Below are positions 33,131 through 46,200 of a stretch of DNA of 64,000 nucleotides, in pieces. The notes below the pieces were generated by a model. That model worked only from the letters and a program-made list of their open reading frames with translations. It made no database searches and was not told where the DNA came from. Each line of letters opens with the position of its first letter. The stretch's first letter is position 1. Origin of the DNA: Biscogniauxia marginata (Eukaryota > Ascomycota > Sordariomycetes > Xylariales > Xylariaceae). Location of the stretch: NCBI GenBank assembly GCA_022695795.1, contig MU404072.1, positions 186,001 to 250,000 of the forward strand, written 5' to 3'. Made by a program: the position numbers and the translations under genes.

Positions 33131-34643
33131 ACTGAGCTTGACAGGTCAATGGAATTTTTGGTAACTAGTAGTCGTATATTAGGAGGATACAAGGTGTACT
33201 TCACTATTACAGTGGCTTATACATAGTTAGACTGCGACTATAGTAATATAGATATGCACCGAGACTCTTTCTGTTGAAATACGGTGTCTTGCGAGACTTT
33301 CGGACTCGACGTAATTGTGATCAAGGCCTAATCTCGTCATCAAGACGCTTTGGGGTGCTTCTGAGGTTATACTTACGTTTCTTGGCATCCTTGTGGGACG
33401 TTTATTTTTTTCATATGCTTAGCAGACATAGATTTCGCAGTCTAGAGATCTAACAGCGTCCATAAATAGATCACCCATATTCTTCTATAATTGCAAAAAT
33501 CCAACTAGTTTTCCATTCTAGTATAGGGAACACACCATTCTCTTCATTTTCCCTTTTGGTCTATACCAGTATAATTAGTGCGCATACTAGAATCGAAACA
33601 TACTATTTTTAACCAATGACCGGGAACTGCCGAAAAGCGGTTCGGTACGGCTTCCCGAGCCTGCGTATCATAACTTTGCGCAGGGCTGAGCGGAGACGAT
33701 CGTCTCTGCCAAGCGGAGAACAACGGAAACGGGGTTCATTCGGTTGCGAAACGGCCCAAGTACCATAACCAAGATTCGGATGCTTCTCTCCCCCACGGGA
33801 GAAAATAAAATTTGTATTAACAAATTGACTATGCAAGATTAGATATTTATATTTCAGCCCGAGAGAACATCATAGATCAACAAGTCCGTGTACTGGGCCT
33901 CATGGGCGAACTTCGTTAGGTCGGATGGACCGGGAATATGTACGGGGTGTAGATTACAAATTGCTAGCCATCATAAGTAGCTCTGTACCAAAAAGGGAAG
34001 AAACATAGCTGAGCTGCCAACTTGATAGAATATATTGCTCAGTTAACCAAACCAGATACACAAGCTGTTGCACACGATCATTCGTTGGGCACCAACACGG
34101 TCTGATCATGTAATGTAGAGAAACTTGAAGTTATTGCCGCATATTTTCCTCGAAAACGCAAACACTGATATCATAACCCCGTGGTTTTTTGGATTGGGTT
34201 ACTACAAGGGAAGAAAAGAGATGAATATATACAAAACTTATAACTGAACACGTGAACTCATGGATTCGTGAAGTTTATACCAATGCATCAGGCTGGCCCG
34301 TAGAGACCTGATAGCTGTAACTCCGTCCGATGCCGTCCCAATTAAAGCCATCATCCAAATGCATACTGCTATCCTATGCAGAATACACGGCCATAAAAAC
34401 CAGTATCCATTACGCCAAACTCCAGGACGCTTAATGAATAACAAGAATTGTCAATCTAATGTCGTGAATGCCATCTCATGAGCATAGCCCGCAATCCAAA
34501 GGCGTTCGGCTCGCTTTTATTCGATCTCCAACTCGTAATCTCTGGAAAACTCCAAATCATATCGCTCTGGCTTGCGATACCACATCGTACAATGTTTTCA
34601 GGGGGGTCTTCCAAATATAACATGCGCGCATTTCCAATATTGG
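33131..34643. other. Intergenic; GC-richer patch of unknown nature
   Basis: No gene is supported. A patch at about 33615-33800 is clearly more GC-rich than its surroundings and has small hairpins (CCGAAAAGCGGTTCGG; CCCCCACGGG). It could be the remains of a mobile element, but no second copy is seen in the window. Confidence 0.4.
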
Positions 34644-35042
34644 TCAACCAGCTGGCGCTTCTCCTTGGCCTCCTGCACTATCGAGGTTTCCCGAGCCGAC
34701 CGATTTGCGATGCCGCCTTTTCTTGCGCGAGGTAAAGCGAATTGAGTGACGGTAGACGTGCAAAAACGAGAAAAATGCGACCAGGAAAACCGCCAGAAGG
34801 ATGGCAACCGTCACGCCAATCGTAGTGTTGACTTGGCTTGCCGAGTCGCGCTTCTGTAAGCCTGGGGCACGATCAATTACAGCCGATAATGCATTGGGCA
34901 CGCAGGCAAGGAATTGACGTATCAAGAATAATACCGAGTTGTCGGAGAGTTCGGAGAGGTGGTGGTAGATGAAGCTTTGCCCCGCTCCAAGTTCCCCTTC
35001 CGGGGGATCGGGGAACAGACTATGTATCTGGGGTATATACAT
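34644..35042 (-). CDS. Small single-pass membrane protein, basic C-terminus
   Basis: The frame is open from 35228 to 34644. The in-frame ATG at 35042 gives 132 residues, but the true start is unsure. The convincing part is the C-terminal half: LQKRDSASQ, then a transmembrane helix (TTIGVTVAILLAVFLVAFF) and a juxtamembrane Arg/Lys stretch (SIRFTSRKKRRHRKS) ending in a Ser/Gly tail. This layout is shared by a small conserved fungal membrane protein family without known function. A strong acceptor-like CTTACAG lies just before AAGCGCGAC (about 34855). A perfect donor GTAAGT lies at about 35280 after a short ATG-initiated exon, so an alternative two-exon model is possible. Topology is probably N-terminus outside and basic tail in the cytosol. 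Confidence 0.5.
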   Translation of the reverse strand: MYIPQIHSLFPDPPEGELGAGQSFIYHHLSELSDNSVLFLIRQFLACVPNALSAVIDRAPGLQKRDSASQVNTTIGVTVAILLAVFLVAFFSFLHVYRHSIRFTSRKKRRHRKSVGSGNLDSAGGQGEAPAG

Positions 35043-38000
35043 CCACGGCAAACTGTATAGTGGTACGGGGGAGATATGAAAGGGTATACCAAGAATATCT
35101 TGGCGAAGCATTCGCCGTGTTCGGTACAGTGAAGGTAAGAAACGAAATAAAAAAGGGGGAAGGGGGAATAAGTTCGGATGGGCGACTGAATCTCTAGATA
35201 TGCACCATGCAACATGCCGCCCAGACAAGGAGCTGCGATAACTGCGGTATGATGTCTCGCGTGGGCCGACAGCTACTTACCCAAGCAGTTGTATTGACTT
35301 GCAGAAATCGAACCGACGACTGAGGAATCGGTGCATGTGAACTAGAATTTCACTCGTCTGTCTTGCGCCGAAGAGCCAACCACGAGAGGTCTAAAATGCA
35401 ATGTACTGGCGACAGGATTGGCAGTGAGGTATGTACAGCCTTAGCGACTCTCTTATTCGTCTCCTTTGCCCTTAAACTTGCAGAGCTGCGGGTTCCCAAC
35501 TCCAAAAAGTTGCTCCATTGGAGCAATATTGGAGCCAAGTCCATCTCTAGTATTCTAGTAGTGTAGTAACGGATGCAGGATCTAACGCTGTGCGAGCTTA
35601 GTTCTCACTGAGTGCTTGACGCAGGGAACTGAACACATGGGAAAGGGGCTGGTCGCGAAGCTGTAGATGATGCTACTCGTATCGAATGGCTGGTTTTAAC
35701 CCCAAGAAGTGGATTTTCCCGGATAAATGCTCGAGATCTTCCCAGTCTAGGGCATTGCTAGCATGACTTCATCGCTGTATACTACGATTCCCAGACCTGC
35801 AGTTTAGGCTGGCAAAAACGTTAGGAAGCAATAACGAACCCCCTGGTGGAGAATAGCGTCATGAAGCGCAACAATTACAAAAGTGAGCATGATTGGTTTC
35901 AGTTCTCAAGGGGGGAACATACATGGACTGCTATCAGTCCCAAGAGAACCAAGCTTCATACGATTGAGCAACATTTCGTTTCATCCCGGGGCCGGGATGA
36001 GCGAGAAGTGACCACAATGTAGCCCGTTACATGTCAACATGGTTCCTAATGCAAGCGCATCGGAAGTTGCCAACTCATCAGATAAGCTACTCAGACAGTT
36101 GATCATAGTTGAAAAGACGAAGGATTCAATGATCAGGCGAACACAGGGTCAATAAATCGTAGCCAGTGGGGTAAGTGGAGATCTCGTTAACTGCACATAG
36201 CCAGTTTTACATGCAATATTGGACTAATAAATAGAGGTATTCTGTCTGCCAAGCTCTTGATTCACCCCCCTGCTCCCTCCGTAGTTGTGGTAGAATAAGG
36301 AAAATGAAGCTTATTTAGTACAAAGCTTGATGAAATCTCTGGGGTTACATTAACTTAAGAACTACAGCAAATAATTAAGCATCTCAAGTAATAATTTTAG
36401 AGTTGTTGATGGGATGAGGATTAACTTAGGTTTAGTATAGAACAGAAGACTTTGCCTCCGAACTCGTTACAATCATCTCCCGACGTGGATGGTAGAGATA
36501 GCGAATAGAATACCTCCACTTGGTGCAGACAATTGAAACTCTTGATGGAAACACATTTCATGCTCTCGTACAACACAGCATTGTCAGCCCCTGAGATTCT
36601 TAACATCCATATCGAGTAAAGGCAGCCAAGTGGCACATGTTCGTAGGGAAAACTACACTGGTTTCTTTTATTTGGAATCAAGCTATCTTCGATTATGACA
36701 TCCAACACCTGGTACTGAGAGCAGGGTGGAAATAGTGCCGCTGCAAATCAGACGAAATCAATACCACCTTGGCCTGATTGAAGTGTTAAATCTCCTAGAA
36801 ACTTCCACGTGACAATTACTTATTGAACGGCGGGGCTCAAAAGTCGATCCTCAAGCATCTGGGAGCCTTTACTTCACAGTTTTATGGAGGCATAGAAGCC
36901 CGCTTATGGCGGCAGTAACATGAAAAAAGTGTAATAGAGTAACTCAATCGTTATAGACACCATTTTCTACCACGGCTGGCCCCAGATGTTTCAAGTGTCA
37001 AGAAACTTCTCACGAAGGTCGCATTTTCTTAATTTTCAAGTTGTGCATTGTACTTACATTTACTATCCCTCAAAACACCTTCGGAGTGTATTCATGCCTA
37101 ATATTTTGTCGGTGCTACTCTATAGAAATCGTAAGTTTGGCTACACTTTCGACAGCGTTGATTGCATCTAATGCGACGTTTGGGCTTCAAGTACACTCTC
37201 TTTACGTCCACTACCCATCACATTCGAAACACCGTGCATATTGGTATCTGATGTGATCGTCTGGATATTCTATATCACCTCGTTTATTATTAATAGAGGT
37301 ATAGAAGCTTCAGGTAATAAACTCGTGGTGTTTTATAACGCCGTCTTGACAAGGGATAAGCAAATGTCAAAATAGCGTCGGGGGATCTTTCAGTCAAGCC
37401 ATGGCTATGTAACGTCAGTGATTTACTCAGGTACCTTCGGATCGCCCCCGTTTATATTACAACATATCATATCGGAGTCTTGATAATAACAAAATATCTT
37501 TAAATGCAATATGATGAAATTTGCTAACCCAGATATCCTTTAATATGAAAAATTAGACGAATATTTTAGCCACTTGTAAGCCTATACGGGAATTTGCGCT
37601 TCGTCGGGCGGACTCTACAATGGGGAACTTACTCTATTATGATATAAACACCTGATTATTTAGCTAGGATTCTGGTCTAGAATATCTAGCAATGAGCATG
37701 ATTGGCGAGCACAAGAAGAGGGGTTGCGCGGGGAGGGGACTGTTGTTTTTTTTTCATTCAAGGCATGCATCATCGAGGTTGGTGTATTGGGACAAACAGG
37801 GCTGCAGGGACTTGGAGCCATGCTTCTGCAATTGCTGGTAGGCATATGGAAATGATTGCTCAACCCTCCTTTGGTTCTTCGATGACCACATTCCCAGCCG
37901 TGAGAATCTGATTGGAAATACAAAACTATTATTGCCGATCTGTAAGCGTGATTTAAATTCCATCTACCAATGGCATCCTCGGTCACTTTGGCTGTAAAAT

Positions 38001-38412
38001 ATAGGGGTTTCTCTTCGATCCGTGGTTTGCTTAACAAGATTTCACTCATCACTCTGCATCATAGCCGTTTACCATGTTCTCGAGTGTTTCCTCACTTAAC
38101 TCCTCGCCAACGTCTCTCCGCAATTTAAGCCTTGACATATCCCATTTGGATCCATAAGCGGGCCGAAACTTGGCACTGAGAATTGTGGTTGGTGATAGGT
38201 CAGACTTAGGTCAGTGTTGCTAGGATCTGGAGGGTGGATCACAGCTCCCTGAATCCCTGCCTTTGATTATTAGGTATGCTGCATGTGGTATGAGTCTGCG
38301 AGGGACTGGTCAACTAGCCGGCCAGCCTTATGTAGTTTCTCTATCGCCCGTCATCTTCAAATCTGTCAATTCGGCGCAGCTTGCGATTCAGAGCACTTTA
38401 AGTGGAATAGCG
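35043..38412. other. Long intergenic region, no convincing gene
   Basis: Short frames here (for example 36421-36708 minus and 37660-38052 minus) overlap others and show no domain. The frame pair at 37660-38052 has some protein-like composition in two phases and could be a relic, but I could not identify it. Confidence 0.45.
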
Positions 38413-40138
38413 ATGGGCCTTGAGGGCAAGCAATCGACAATGGCAAGCACCGAGGACGTGCCGCTCTCAGTGACCAGCCGGCTCACCTATATCGATGATC
38501 CAGAGGATTGGACAGGCATGGCTGACCCTCGAAAGCGCCGTAAGCTTCAAAACAGACTCAATCAGCGAGCTTCGCGTGAGTGATACAACCAAGTGCCTTC
38601 TACATCGCTGCTCCTTGCTTAACTCTCACGCCAGGACAACGTCGGGCATTACAAAAGATACAACAACAACAACAAGGAGCTGGTAGTGTAAATTCTACAG
38701 CTTCTCCATCAAGCTCGGAAGAAGGAGAGGTTATGAAACCGCCCTCATCAACGACAGTCTTGAAAGCACGACCTAGTAACAGTGTTAATCGTAGTATGAC
38801 ACTTTGCCACAGGCCCCGTACCCCTAATACATGTCAATCCATTTCGCGAGAAATCGATGGCATCGAAGCATTCATTCCAGCTTTGAAAGACTCAGATAGG
38901 CGACGAATGTTTCAATATGGTTAGTAATCCGCATTCAGTACCATTTTCGCGGTGTGCGCAAAGTTGACAGGTCAGCTTGCGAGGTCTTGTGTCAAATCTA
39001 CCCCACAGGTGTCCCCTCCAGGGAACCCATGCTCCAGTCGGTATACCGCGCGGTGCTGGAAGATGATATCCTCGTTTACTCATTAACCTGGTCGTTTGCT
39101 TTGCAGAAATGGGAGATCACGAAAGATCCGGTCGATATGAAGTTCATGCTGTCTGGTCAGGTTAAAACAGCCCAGTTGATTCGACAGGGGCTCGAGAAGC
39201 CCACCAGGACCGACAGCCTTCTCTACGCGATCATGTGCATATCTACTACAGAGAACGAGTGGCTGACGAATGCCTCACCAAAGGAGCTTCGGCGTGGATC
39301 GTTCGGACCGCCTATACCGGCCTTGAGCCTGGAAGACCCCGGTCGCGTCTACTGGCAGGACAACTATTATAACGTATTCATTAACCTTTTCAATGCTCGC
39401 GGCGGCATCGACTCGGTATCATCTCCAGGCATGGCAGAGCAGTTCCGAATGTCCGACCTGCTCAACGCGAGTTTAAAATTGAAAAAGCCGTATCTAGCCC
39501 TGTGTGACGCGTATTGCACGTTTGTGAGCATCAAGGCCCCGTCGGTGGAGCTGGGCCTCTCAAAAGATGACTATGCTGGTATCGGATACGGGCTTGAGCA
39601 AATCCTGCAAGATCTACGTCTCGTATGCCATCTAATCGAAGAAGCGATGAGCGCGGAACCGAACCGCAAAAATCTCATCATGTTGCGGAATAGCATTCAA
39701 CACCGTCTCCTATCTCTACCCCCGGGTCGAAGTGATATTTGTCGATTGGCGTGCCTCATATTCAGCTTTTCTATCATATTTCCACTACCTGACACGAGGT
39801 CCTTCCACCGCTGCAGGGAAATGTTGGCTAAGAGCATACAGGACAAGGAGGAATGCAAAAAGTACAGCAAGAGGTTGCTTCTGTGGGCAGCGCTGCTCGG
39901 CGCTATAGCATCAGCCGACACGGAACATGAAAAGGTGTTCCTGGGAAATATCATAATACTAGGAAGAGAGCTCTCTATACACAGTTGGGCGTCCATTGAG
40001 GAGACGGTTCGAAAATTCGTGTGGCTTGACCAAGCCTGCCGAACTGGTGGGCAGTTGGCGTGGACTAGAGCGAACATGAATGGCCTTTTCAATTTCGACA
40101 GGGCGGGTGGGATAATGGATATGATTCATTCACTCTGA
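38413..40138 (+). CDS. bZIP-like transcription regulator with large C-terminal domain
   Basis: Three exons: 38413-38575, 38635-38919 and 39009-40138, with introns of 59 and 89 nt in matching phases, giving 525 residues. The ATG at 38440 (MASTEDVPLS) is an equally good start. The first splice joins a bZIP-type basic region (DPRKRRKLQNRLNQRAS, then RQRRALQKIQ). The expected leucine heptads do not follow. Instead there is a glutamine run and a Ser/Pro-rich stretch. The third exon is a helical domain of the type following basic regions in fungal DUF3425-like or other fungal-specific regulators (SREPMLQSVYRAVLEDDIL near its start; LLLWAALLGAIASADTEHEK and RKFVWLDQACRTGG near the end). It probably acts in the nucleus. 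Targets are unknown. The C-terminal family assignment is tentative. Confidence 0.72.
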
Positions 40139-40781
40139 GATTTCTTTACCTTGGCCAAGTATGCAGTATCAGCCTTGCTTGGCGTCTTCGTGGCTAGGGA
40201 TTTGGTATGTATCTCGTAATGAAGCATGTATATCTCCGTTTCAGGGGCATGCAACAACAAATGTTCCAAATAGGAAGTAGTATGATTTAATGAAATAGTG
40301 TAAGTGGCCGCCGAATATTTAGCTAATTACCGCACGCACATTGGTATAAAGGACGTATCAGCCGTGTAATACGGCTGAAGTTTGCTCCGACTTACAAAAT
40401 AGATTCCCATAATCTGCCGCCTGGAGAGCCGCAGCGCATACCCCGACCATGATGTCCTCCGCGGGTGCTGCTGAACGCCCCGGTAGTGGAGTGGCCCCCT
40501 GAGTTCCCTAAGAAATAATTTTTGAATATGCTTTAAGATATACTAATTATGCCTTTTTCAATTGTACATGTGGTATGGATTCAAATAGAGTTGTACTTCA
40601 ATAGAGCTGTGAACTTTTGGGAGCTGCGGAGATTCACGTTAATAAATACTTATTAGGGAATATTTACTCTAATGCTACACGATATCTCAATAGCTTAGAT
40701 AACTATGGAGCATAATGCTCAAGCCCTACTGCTCTACACTCGTATCATAGTCCGTGATCTATATTAAGAGCTCCATGATAG
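40139..40781. other. Intergenic between convergent genes
   Basis: 3' ends of the bZIP-like and GH3 genes face each other. No other feature is seen. Confidence 0.5.
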
Positions 40782-43700
40782 TTAAATACAATTCATGGTG
40801 ACATTCATACTCGAGTCCAGGTCCCCGCCATGGCTCAACAATGCAAACGTGTAAGTCCCCTTCTCCAATTCCCACTGACCTTTTCTATTAATAACTGTGA
40901 GATATCTATCTGGGTCCAATTGCATGGACACCGTGACCTCTTGACCGGGATCGACATCGACCCTTCTAAACGCAACAAGTTGTTTAGCCGGCTGAACTGT
41001 TGATGAAATACGGGATAGGACATATACTTGAGCGACGTAACTTCCAGATATAGCACCAGTGTTCTTGATACGTACGGAAAACTCGATAGTGTCGCTAGCC
41101 GTGAAGTTGGTATTACCTATCGCGCCCACCGACGCACCGAATCCAGCAATGTCAAAGCTTGTATATGATAGTCCATACCCAAACCAATAAGTTGGAGAAG
41201 AGTCGATGTCCAGGTAGTCCCTTACGTGGACAGAAGCTTTATAATTGTAATTCACAGGAAGCTGGCCAACGTGTCTTGGGACAGTGATTGGCATCCGCCC
41301 TCCCGGATTGACAGTCCCGAACAACGCATCCGCAATGGCCTGGCCTCCAGATTGGCCAGGGAAGAAGGTATCAAGCACCGCTGCGCTCTGATTATAATAA
41401 TCGATCCCAAAGGGCCGGCCACCTTGGAGGACAAGTACCACCGGCTTACCCAGTTTGTAAATATCTCTTGCCAGCAGGTCCTGGCTCGGCGCTAGACCGA
41501 AGGTGCCCCGGTCGCCACTTTCGCCATCGCTATTCCAAGCCGCCCCAACAGACAGGACAATTAGGTCGGATGAGCTTGCTAGATGAACAGCCTGGTCTAT
41601 GGCATCACCATTCCGACTCACGAGGTTCCAAAAGAGGATCATCTGTGAGTTGACGGACACTACGTTCTCGATCTTCTTATATAAGTTGAATGCTTGGTAC
41701 TCAATGCGGATCTTATATCTTGCACCCCTCCTGAATGTAAACGGTGCCGAACCTTCGGGAGGTATAGTGCTGTTAGACATGATGTAGTCGTATTCCATGA
41801 TATTGCCCATGATGGTTCCAGACTTAGAAAGCTCGTCTATACCATGAGACATGATTAATTCCTTGTCAATGAAGAGCCGAACAGTCGTGTTGGCTCCTAC
41901 TGCTACCCCAATCCAGCCGTTGACATCTATGTCGACAGGCGACTGAAGGTCGCCTTCCCAGATGGCACTAAAGTTACTAGATGGCGTGCCTTCTGGAGGG
42001 TATAAGCCCCAATCAAGGGCTGGTGACTCAAATTTGGTCGTCAGTGGCTGGCTGAAATTTGTATCGGCAAAATAGGTTGCAAGTAGACCACCAGATTGCC
42101 CGTTCTCGGATAGGAGATATGGCGGAATGACATATTGCGCATTGTACTCCCAGGAATTGGCCCCCCAGCTAGAGACCAGTTCAAACCCAGTCCCCTTGGA
42201 ATATCCTAAGATCCCTTGACGTAGTGTGTCCGCATAACCGGCTGGGTACTGGCCCCATTGTCCGGAATAATCTCCATAATTAAGGACATCGGCGAAGGGC
42301 CCAATAAGCGCAATCTTTTTAATGTTATGCACCTGTGGTTTCAATGGCAGTGTTGAGTTTTTGTTTTCTAGAAGTACAACACTCCGCTGAGCAGCTTCAA
42401 GAGTGAGGTTTCGGTGGTCTTTGACGATTTGGAGGGGATCAACATCTGACGACACATAGGGATCGTCAAAGAGGCCGAGGTCCCACTTGACTCCCACTAT
42501 TCTACGTACGTGAGATTGCAATGTCGACAGTTCGACTGAACCATTGGCAACCAAGTCTCTTGTTGCCTGTCATAGAGTTAGCAGTACGGTCATATTTCTA
42601 ATCCAGGTGAATGACTATACGTTGATATAAGTCTCCAGCGGGTAATCATAAAATTGTAGCATTCCCCCTGCATTAAACCACTGCTGTATTGCATCTGCTG
42701 GAGAATTAGCTACTTTATGTGTTGTCTGTAGCTCTTTCATTCCTGTGAAATAATCAGCCGTAGGACATTATGGGGATCATCCATATTCTTGCTTGTACCA
42801 GTATCATCGGCCATAACAAATCCATCATAGCCCCAACCATCGAGGGCTTGGTAGAATATAGGTTGGACGTGTGCTGGTATGTCGTCAAACTCGTTATATG
42901 CCCTGTTTATTGTGTTAACCCAAGACCTTCCATCAAGGATCTATTGCCCACATCATAACCCCCTTGACCCCGCCAAGCTGGACCGCAGCCTTGAATGGTG
43001 TCAAGAGATCTTGCATGACTTGTCGGTTTCCATGCCCCATGAACGGGGCAGCGTTATGCCCGCACTGCGGAGCCCCATGAGCAGCAAAATGCTGCGGTGA
43101 AGGTGAGCTAGCTAGTAGGGTACCAATTGATGTTATTATAATCACCTACCTTCATTACTGGTGCTACAGCATCGGGTTCGGACCAGGAACCATTCTTGGA
43201 TAGGCCAGAAGAATAGGCGACTCCCATATGCGAAGTCAAAATTTTATCTTCTCCCCATGCCTCTGCTAATGCTTAGCTCGAATAAATGATTAAAAGCATT
43301 ATCCCGTACCTTGCATCCGCCCCCATCTAGGATCTTGGCCAATATCAAGTACCGGGGCAAGACAAGCATGGATACCTATCGACCTTGCTTCAGTACCAAT
43401 CGCCCGCCCAACACGATATACGAGATCGGTATCGAAGGTCGCGGATAACCCTAGGCTCTGGGGGAAAACAGATTGCTTGTAAGACCCGACTGCATGAAGA
43501 CACTCTCCAATGTGCATAAACGGGATCTTCAGCCGGGCCTTCTGGAGGTTTAACTCTTGGACTGAGTTGTAATATGATGTATTTAGAGGGTACCTGCATG
43601 CATTTAAGCGTTTGTGAGAGGAAGATAGTCAGCGAGAGTTACCAGTCATGCATCACCCCTATTGGCGAATCTGGACTAAAGCGCATCGTGTAATCTATTT

Positions 43701-44041
43701 ATTTAATAAGCCCTGTAGTACGTAGTCTCTCAAGACGCACCGCACCATAAAGCTCATTATCTGATTCAAGTCCGACGATATTACCGCCAAACATGAGATG
43801 TAATTGGAGTACTGCAGATCAAATTAGCAGCGTATTGTGGTTCGAACTGATCTAACTGACCCATATCCTCTATTGTCATGTTCGAGACCACTGACTTGAT
43901 AAAGGCGTCTTTCTCCAACTTCGGCACATCACGTACATCCTGCGTCCACACGTCCTCACTAACTGGACCAGCAACTACGGTCGTAGAAACGCCGAACTGC
44001 GAAAACCGATACAAACCGAACAGAACAAAGAAGGCTTTCAT
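40782..44041 (-). CDS. Secreted glycoside hydrolase family 3 enzyme with PA14 domain
   Basis: Nine exons on the minus strand: 44041-43861, 43811-43746, 43694-43643, 43593-43310, 43262-43150, 43091-42952, 42902-42799, 42742-42621 and 42566-40782. The eight introns of 47-58 nt all keep frame, giving 948 residues. The N-terminus (MKAFFVLFGLYRFSQFGV...VVAG) is a signal peptide of about 25 residues. The GH3 N-terminal barrel shows PFMHIGECLHAVGSYKQSVF, LAPVLDIGQDPRWGRMQE, VMKHFAAHGAP and the nucleophile region GFVMADDTG, with Asp311 the likely nucleophile. The GH3 C-terminal lobe follows (RSVVLLENKNSTLPL), interrupted by a PA14 carbohydrate-binding insert (about 512-650; LLATYFADTNFS). It ends with a fibronectin-III-like domain (WFGYGLSYTSFDI onward). 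The call is exo-acting beta-glucosidase or related activity on plant or fungal polysaccharide. Exact specificity cannot be read. The gene appears intact. Confidence 0.93.
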
Positions 44042-44872
44042 TTTCTGAGACGATACATGGATATTTCACCGTATCTGGTTCTCAATACAAACAAAGACGA
44101 GCCGCTCGTATTTCTATTCGGAGGCAAGATTCGTATCTTTGATTCCTATACAATACTTTATCGTGATATACTAATATCCAAAAGGGAAGCTTGAAATCAT
44201 CCCAACAACGCGGGGTCGGTGTGGAGAATGGTTAATACGACCTCACTACTACTGAAAGCGGGGGTTCGTTATCAACATTGGTGAGCGTAGAGGACTTTGA
44301 ATAGCCGTATGAGCATGCCTGAGGAAAGAGATATTGAAATGGGACGAAGATATGACGATAGGATAAGATGTATCAGTCGAGGAGTCTAGATTAAGTGGGC
44401 GAAGCCCACATATATATACACACCTACATATAGTAGGCCATAAGTAGGACCGTATACAGGGATATGGCCCCATATTTCAAAAGCAGATACTGGATCAATA
44501 TTTCTATGGACAGGCTAGAGATACTGGAAATCCTGTTGTGAGATGCCGCCTTCAAACTAAGGGTCTTCTATTTTGAAGTTGCAAGTTGATAAAGTGCGTG
44601 TCACGTATGGCGCGGTATACGCTAGGTATATCTAATTCTCAAACTATAGGATGGGGCTGAAGTACAATGAATGCCAAGTTCTATAAAGTATAAACTAGTA
44701 TAAAGCTTAGCATAGTCAAAAAGTCACGGTATATAGTTTTAGGTTTGTAAATCCTAGCATATCCCGAGTCTTAACACTCGAAGTTACGATTTAGACCTGA
44801 GATAATAGACCTTATGGAGAAGCTTTTCGTATGAAACCAAGATTTATTGTGTCAAGAATAAAGCAGATCGCA
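44042..44872. other. Intergenic with an LTR-like repeat
   Basis: Promoter side of the GH3 gene. Apart from repeat copy 2 at 44329-44480 I see no feature. Confidence 0.5.
44329..44480 (-). mobile_element. Degenerate LTR-like repeat, copy 2
   Basis: On the minus strand it starts TTGAAATATGGGGCCATATC. It shares GTATACGGTCCTAC, TGGGCTTCGCCCAC and a TATATATA centre with copy 3, and the same start and GC-palindrome with copy 1. The far end is uncertain. No internal retroelement sequence is recognisable next to it. Confidence 0.6.
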
Positions 44873-46200
44873 TCATGTTTGGCAAGCACTCTCAACCAGA
44901 GGTGAGATAATAGCCTGCACTGCTGAAGGATATCGGCGGCCCTCTTTGTCACTAATCTTATCGATGCCAGGACAAACGACTATCTTCTGCTGCCCTTCAG
45001 CATTATCAAATCGAAACCGAAACTCCGAGGGCTGAGAAAATAAAAGGTAGCCAAACGTTGCACACTCCACAATAACCTCTCGCAAATGATTCTCTTGTTC
45101 ATATTTGGCTTCACGATCTTCTGAAATGAAGGGAGCCAAGAATGCGTTAAGAGCAATGGCAAGCTCTTGGGCTTGCTGAGTACTGACATCCTCCGAGGGT
45201 ACGAGCGGTGATCGGTCGCTATGATCCGGATGTAGTAGAAAGGCAGATAGCTGCCGCCACTTGGTGAGCGCAAATTGAATATCTACTACCAAGACATGTT
45301 AGCAGATGAGTTTGTGAAACCATCAGTATCTTGCTTACCCTCAAGGTCCCCTAGAATGTGTTCTTCCGAAGGGGCTATCAGATTAAAAGGGGTAACACGT
45401 AGTGGTAACAGTGATATTGGGGGATTTCCGTCCATGGCAACACTAGTAAAAGCAACCTTGGCGATGACATGTCTAATAGCAACATGGCGAGTTGTAGGGT
45501 TTAATGCCAACGAGGCGAGATGGTGTGTAGTCATCGGTGCGCTTTGATCAACTCCAAGACGTGTCAGCGACAGTGAAAGAATGTTGGTATTGCATTGAAC
45601 CAAATGTAGATGGTAATGCTCCTCGACATGCTGCTGTATCAGGTGTCCCAATGATCTAAGCTCCTCTCTGATTTTTTCATCAGACTTTTCGTCCAGGAAG
45701 AAGGCATGAAGCTGTGCTTTCTCCGCTATAGGGGCAGCAGGGAGACACTTCTCTCCTTCATTATGTCTTAAAAGCAAACCCTCGGGTTTTGCGAGATATT
45801 GCTGCCTGCGTCGTAAGAGAAGGCAGGTAATTATTGCACTGAAAACTGCCCCAAATATCGCGCAAGCCACCGCAACACCGACTATTGCCCCAGTGTTGAG
45901 TATAGTACTAGGCTCCGACTGGCCTCTCGTTGTTTCGGTTGTAGAAATTCTCGTGTGAGACGTAGTTTCCTGGTATTTCGAATGTGATGTCTGTGATGGC
46001 ATATACTGAATGGCTGAGAGGACGGGATCGGTGGGTGCAGTAGGCAGAAAGGTATATGTGACCCAGGAATAATAGTCGTTTGTTGTAATGTAAGTCAAGA
46101 CTAAGGCTATTTGTGAGGTTAGTAGTTCAGTGGCAGGTCCATTTGCCTCAGTAATAACTGTGGGAGACACTGGACAGAAAATATATGACGGACTTGGCAT
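44873..46200 (-). CDS. Single-pass membrane protein, conserved fungal family of unknown function
   Basis: Two exons on the minus strand: 46200-45339 and 45285-44873, with a 53-nt intron (GTAAGC...TAG) in matching phase, giving 424 residues. There is a Ser/Thr-rich, probably extracellular N-terminal part (about 1-103), then one transmembrane helix (about 104-129, TGAIVGVAVACAIFGAVFSA) with a cytosolic stop-transfer RRRQQ. The soluble C-terminal domain of about 270 residues contains HLIQQHVEEHYHL, a conserved-looking HHLASLALNPTTRHVAIRHV, KWRQLSAFLLHP, and NHLREVIVECATFGYLLFSQ then PSEFRFRF. This pattern matches a widespread uncharacterised fungal membrane protein family, possibly a surface sensor by layout. 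That role is inference only. The gene lies between LTR-like copies 2 and 3. Confidence 0.75.

Noticed and set aside
37660..38052. Minus frame of 130 codons
   Set aside because: Two phases look equally protein-like, no family was recognised, and no start or splice structure could be supported.
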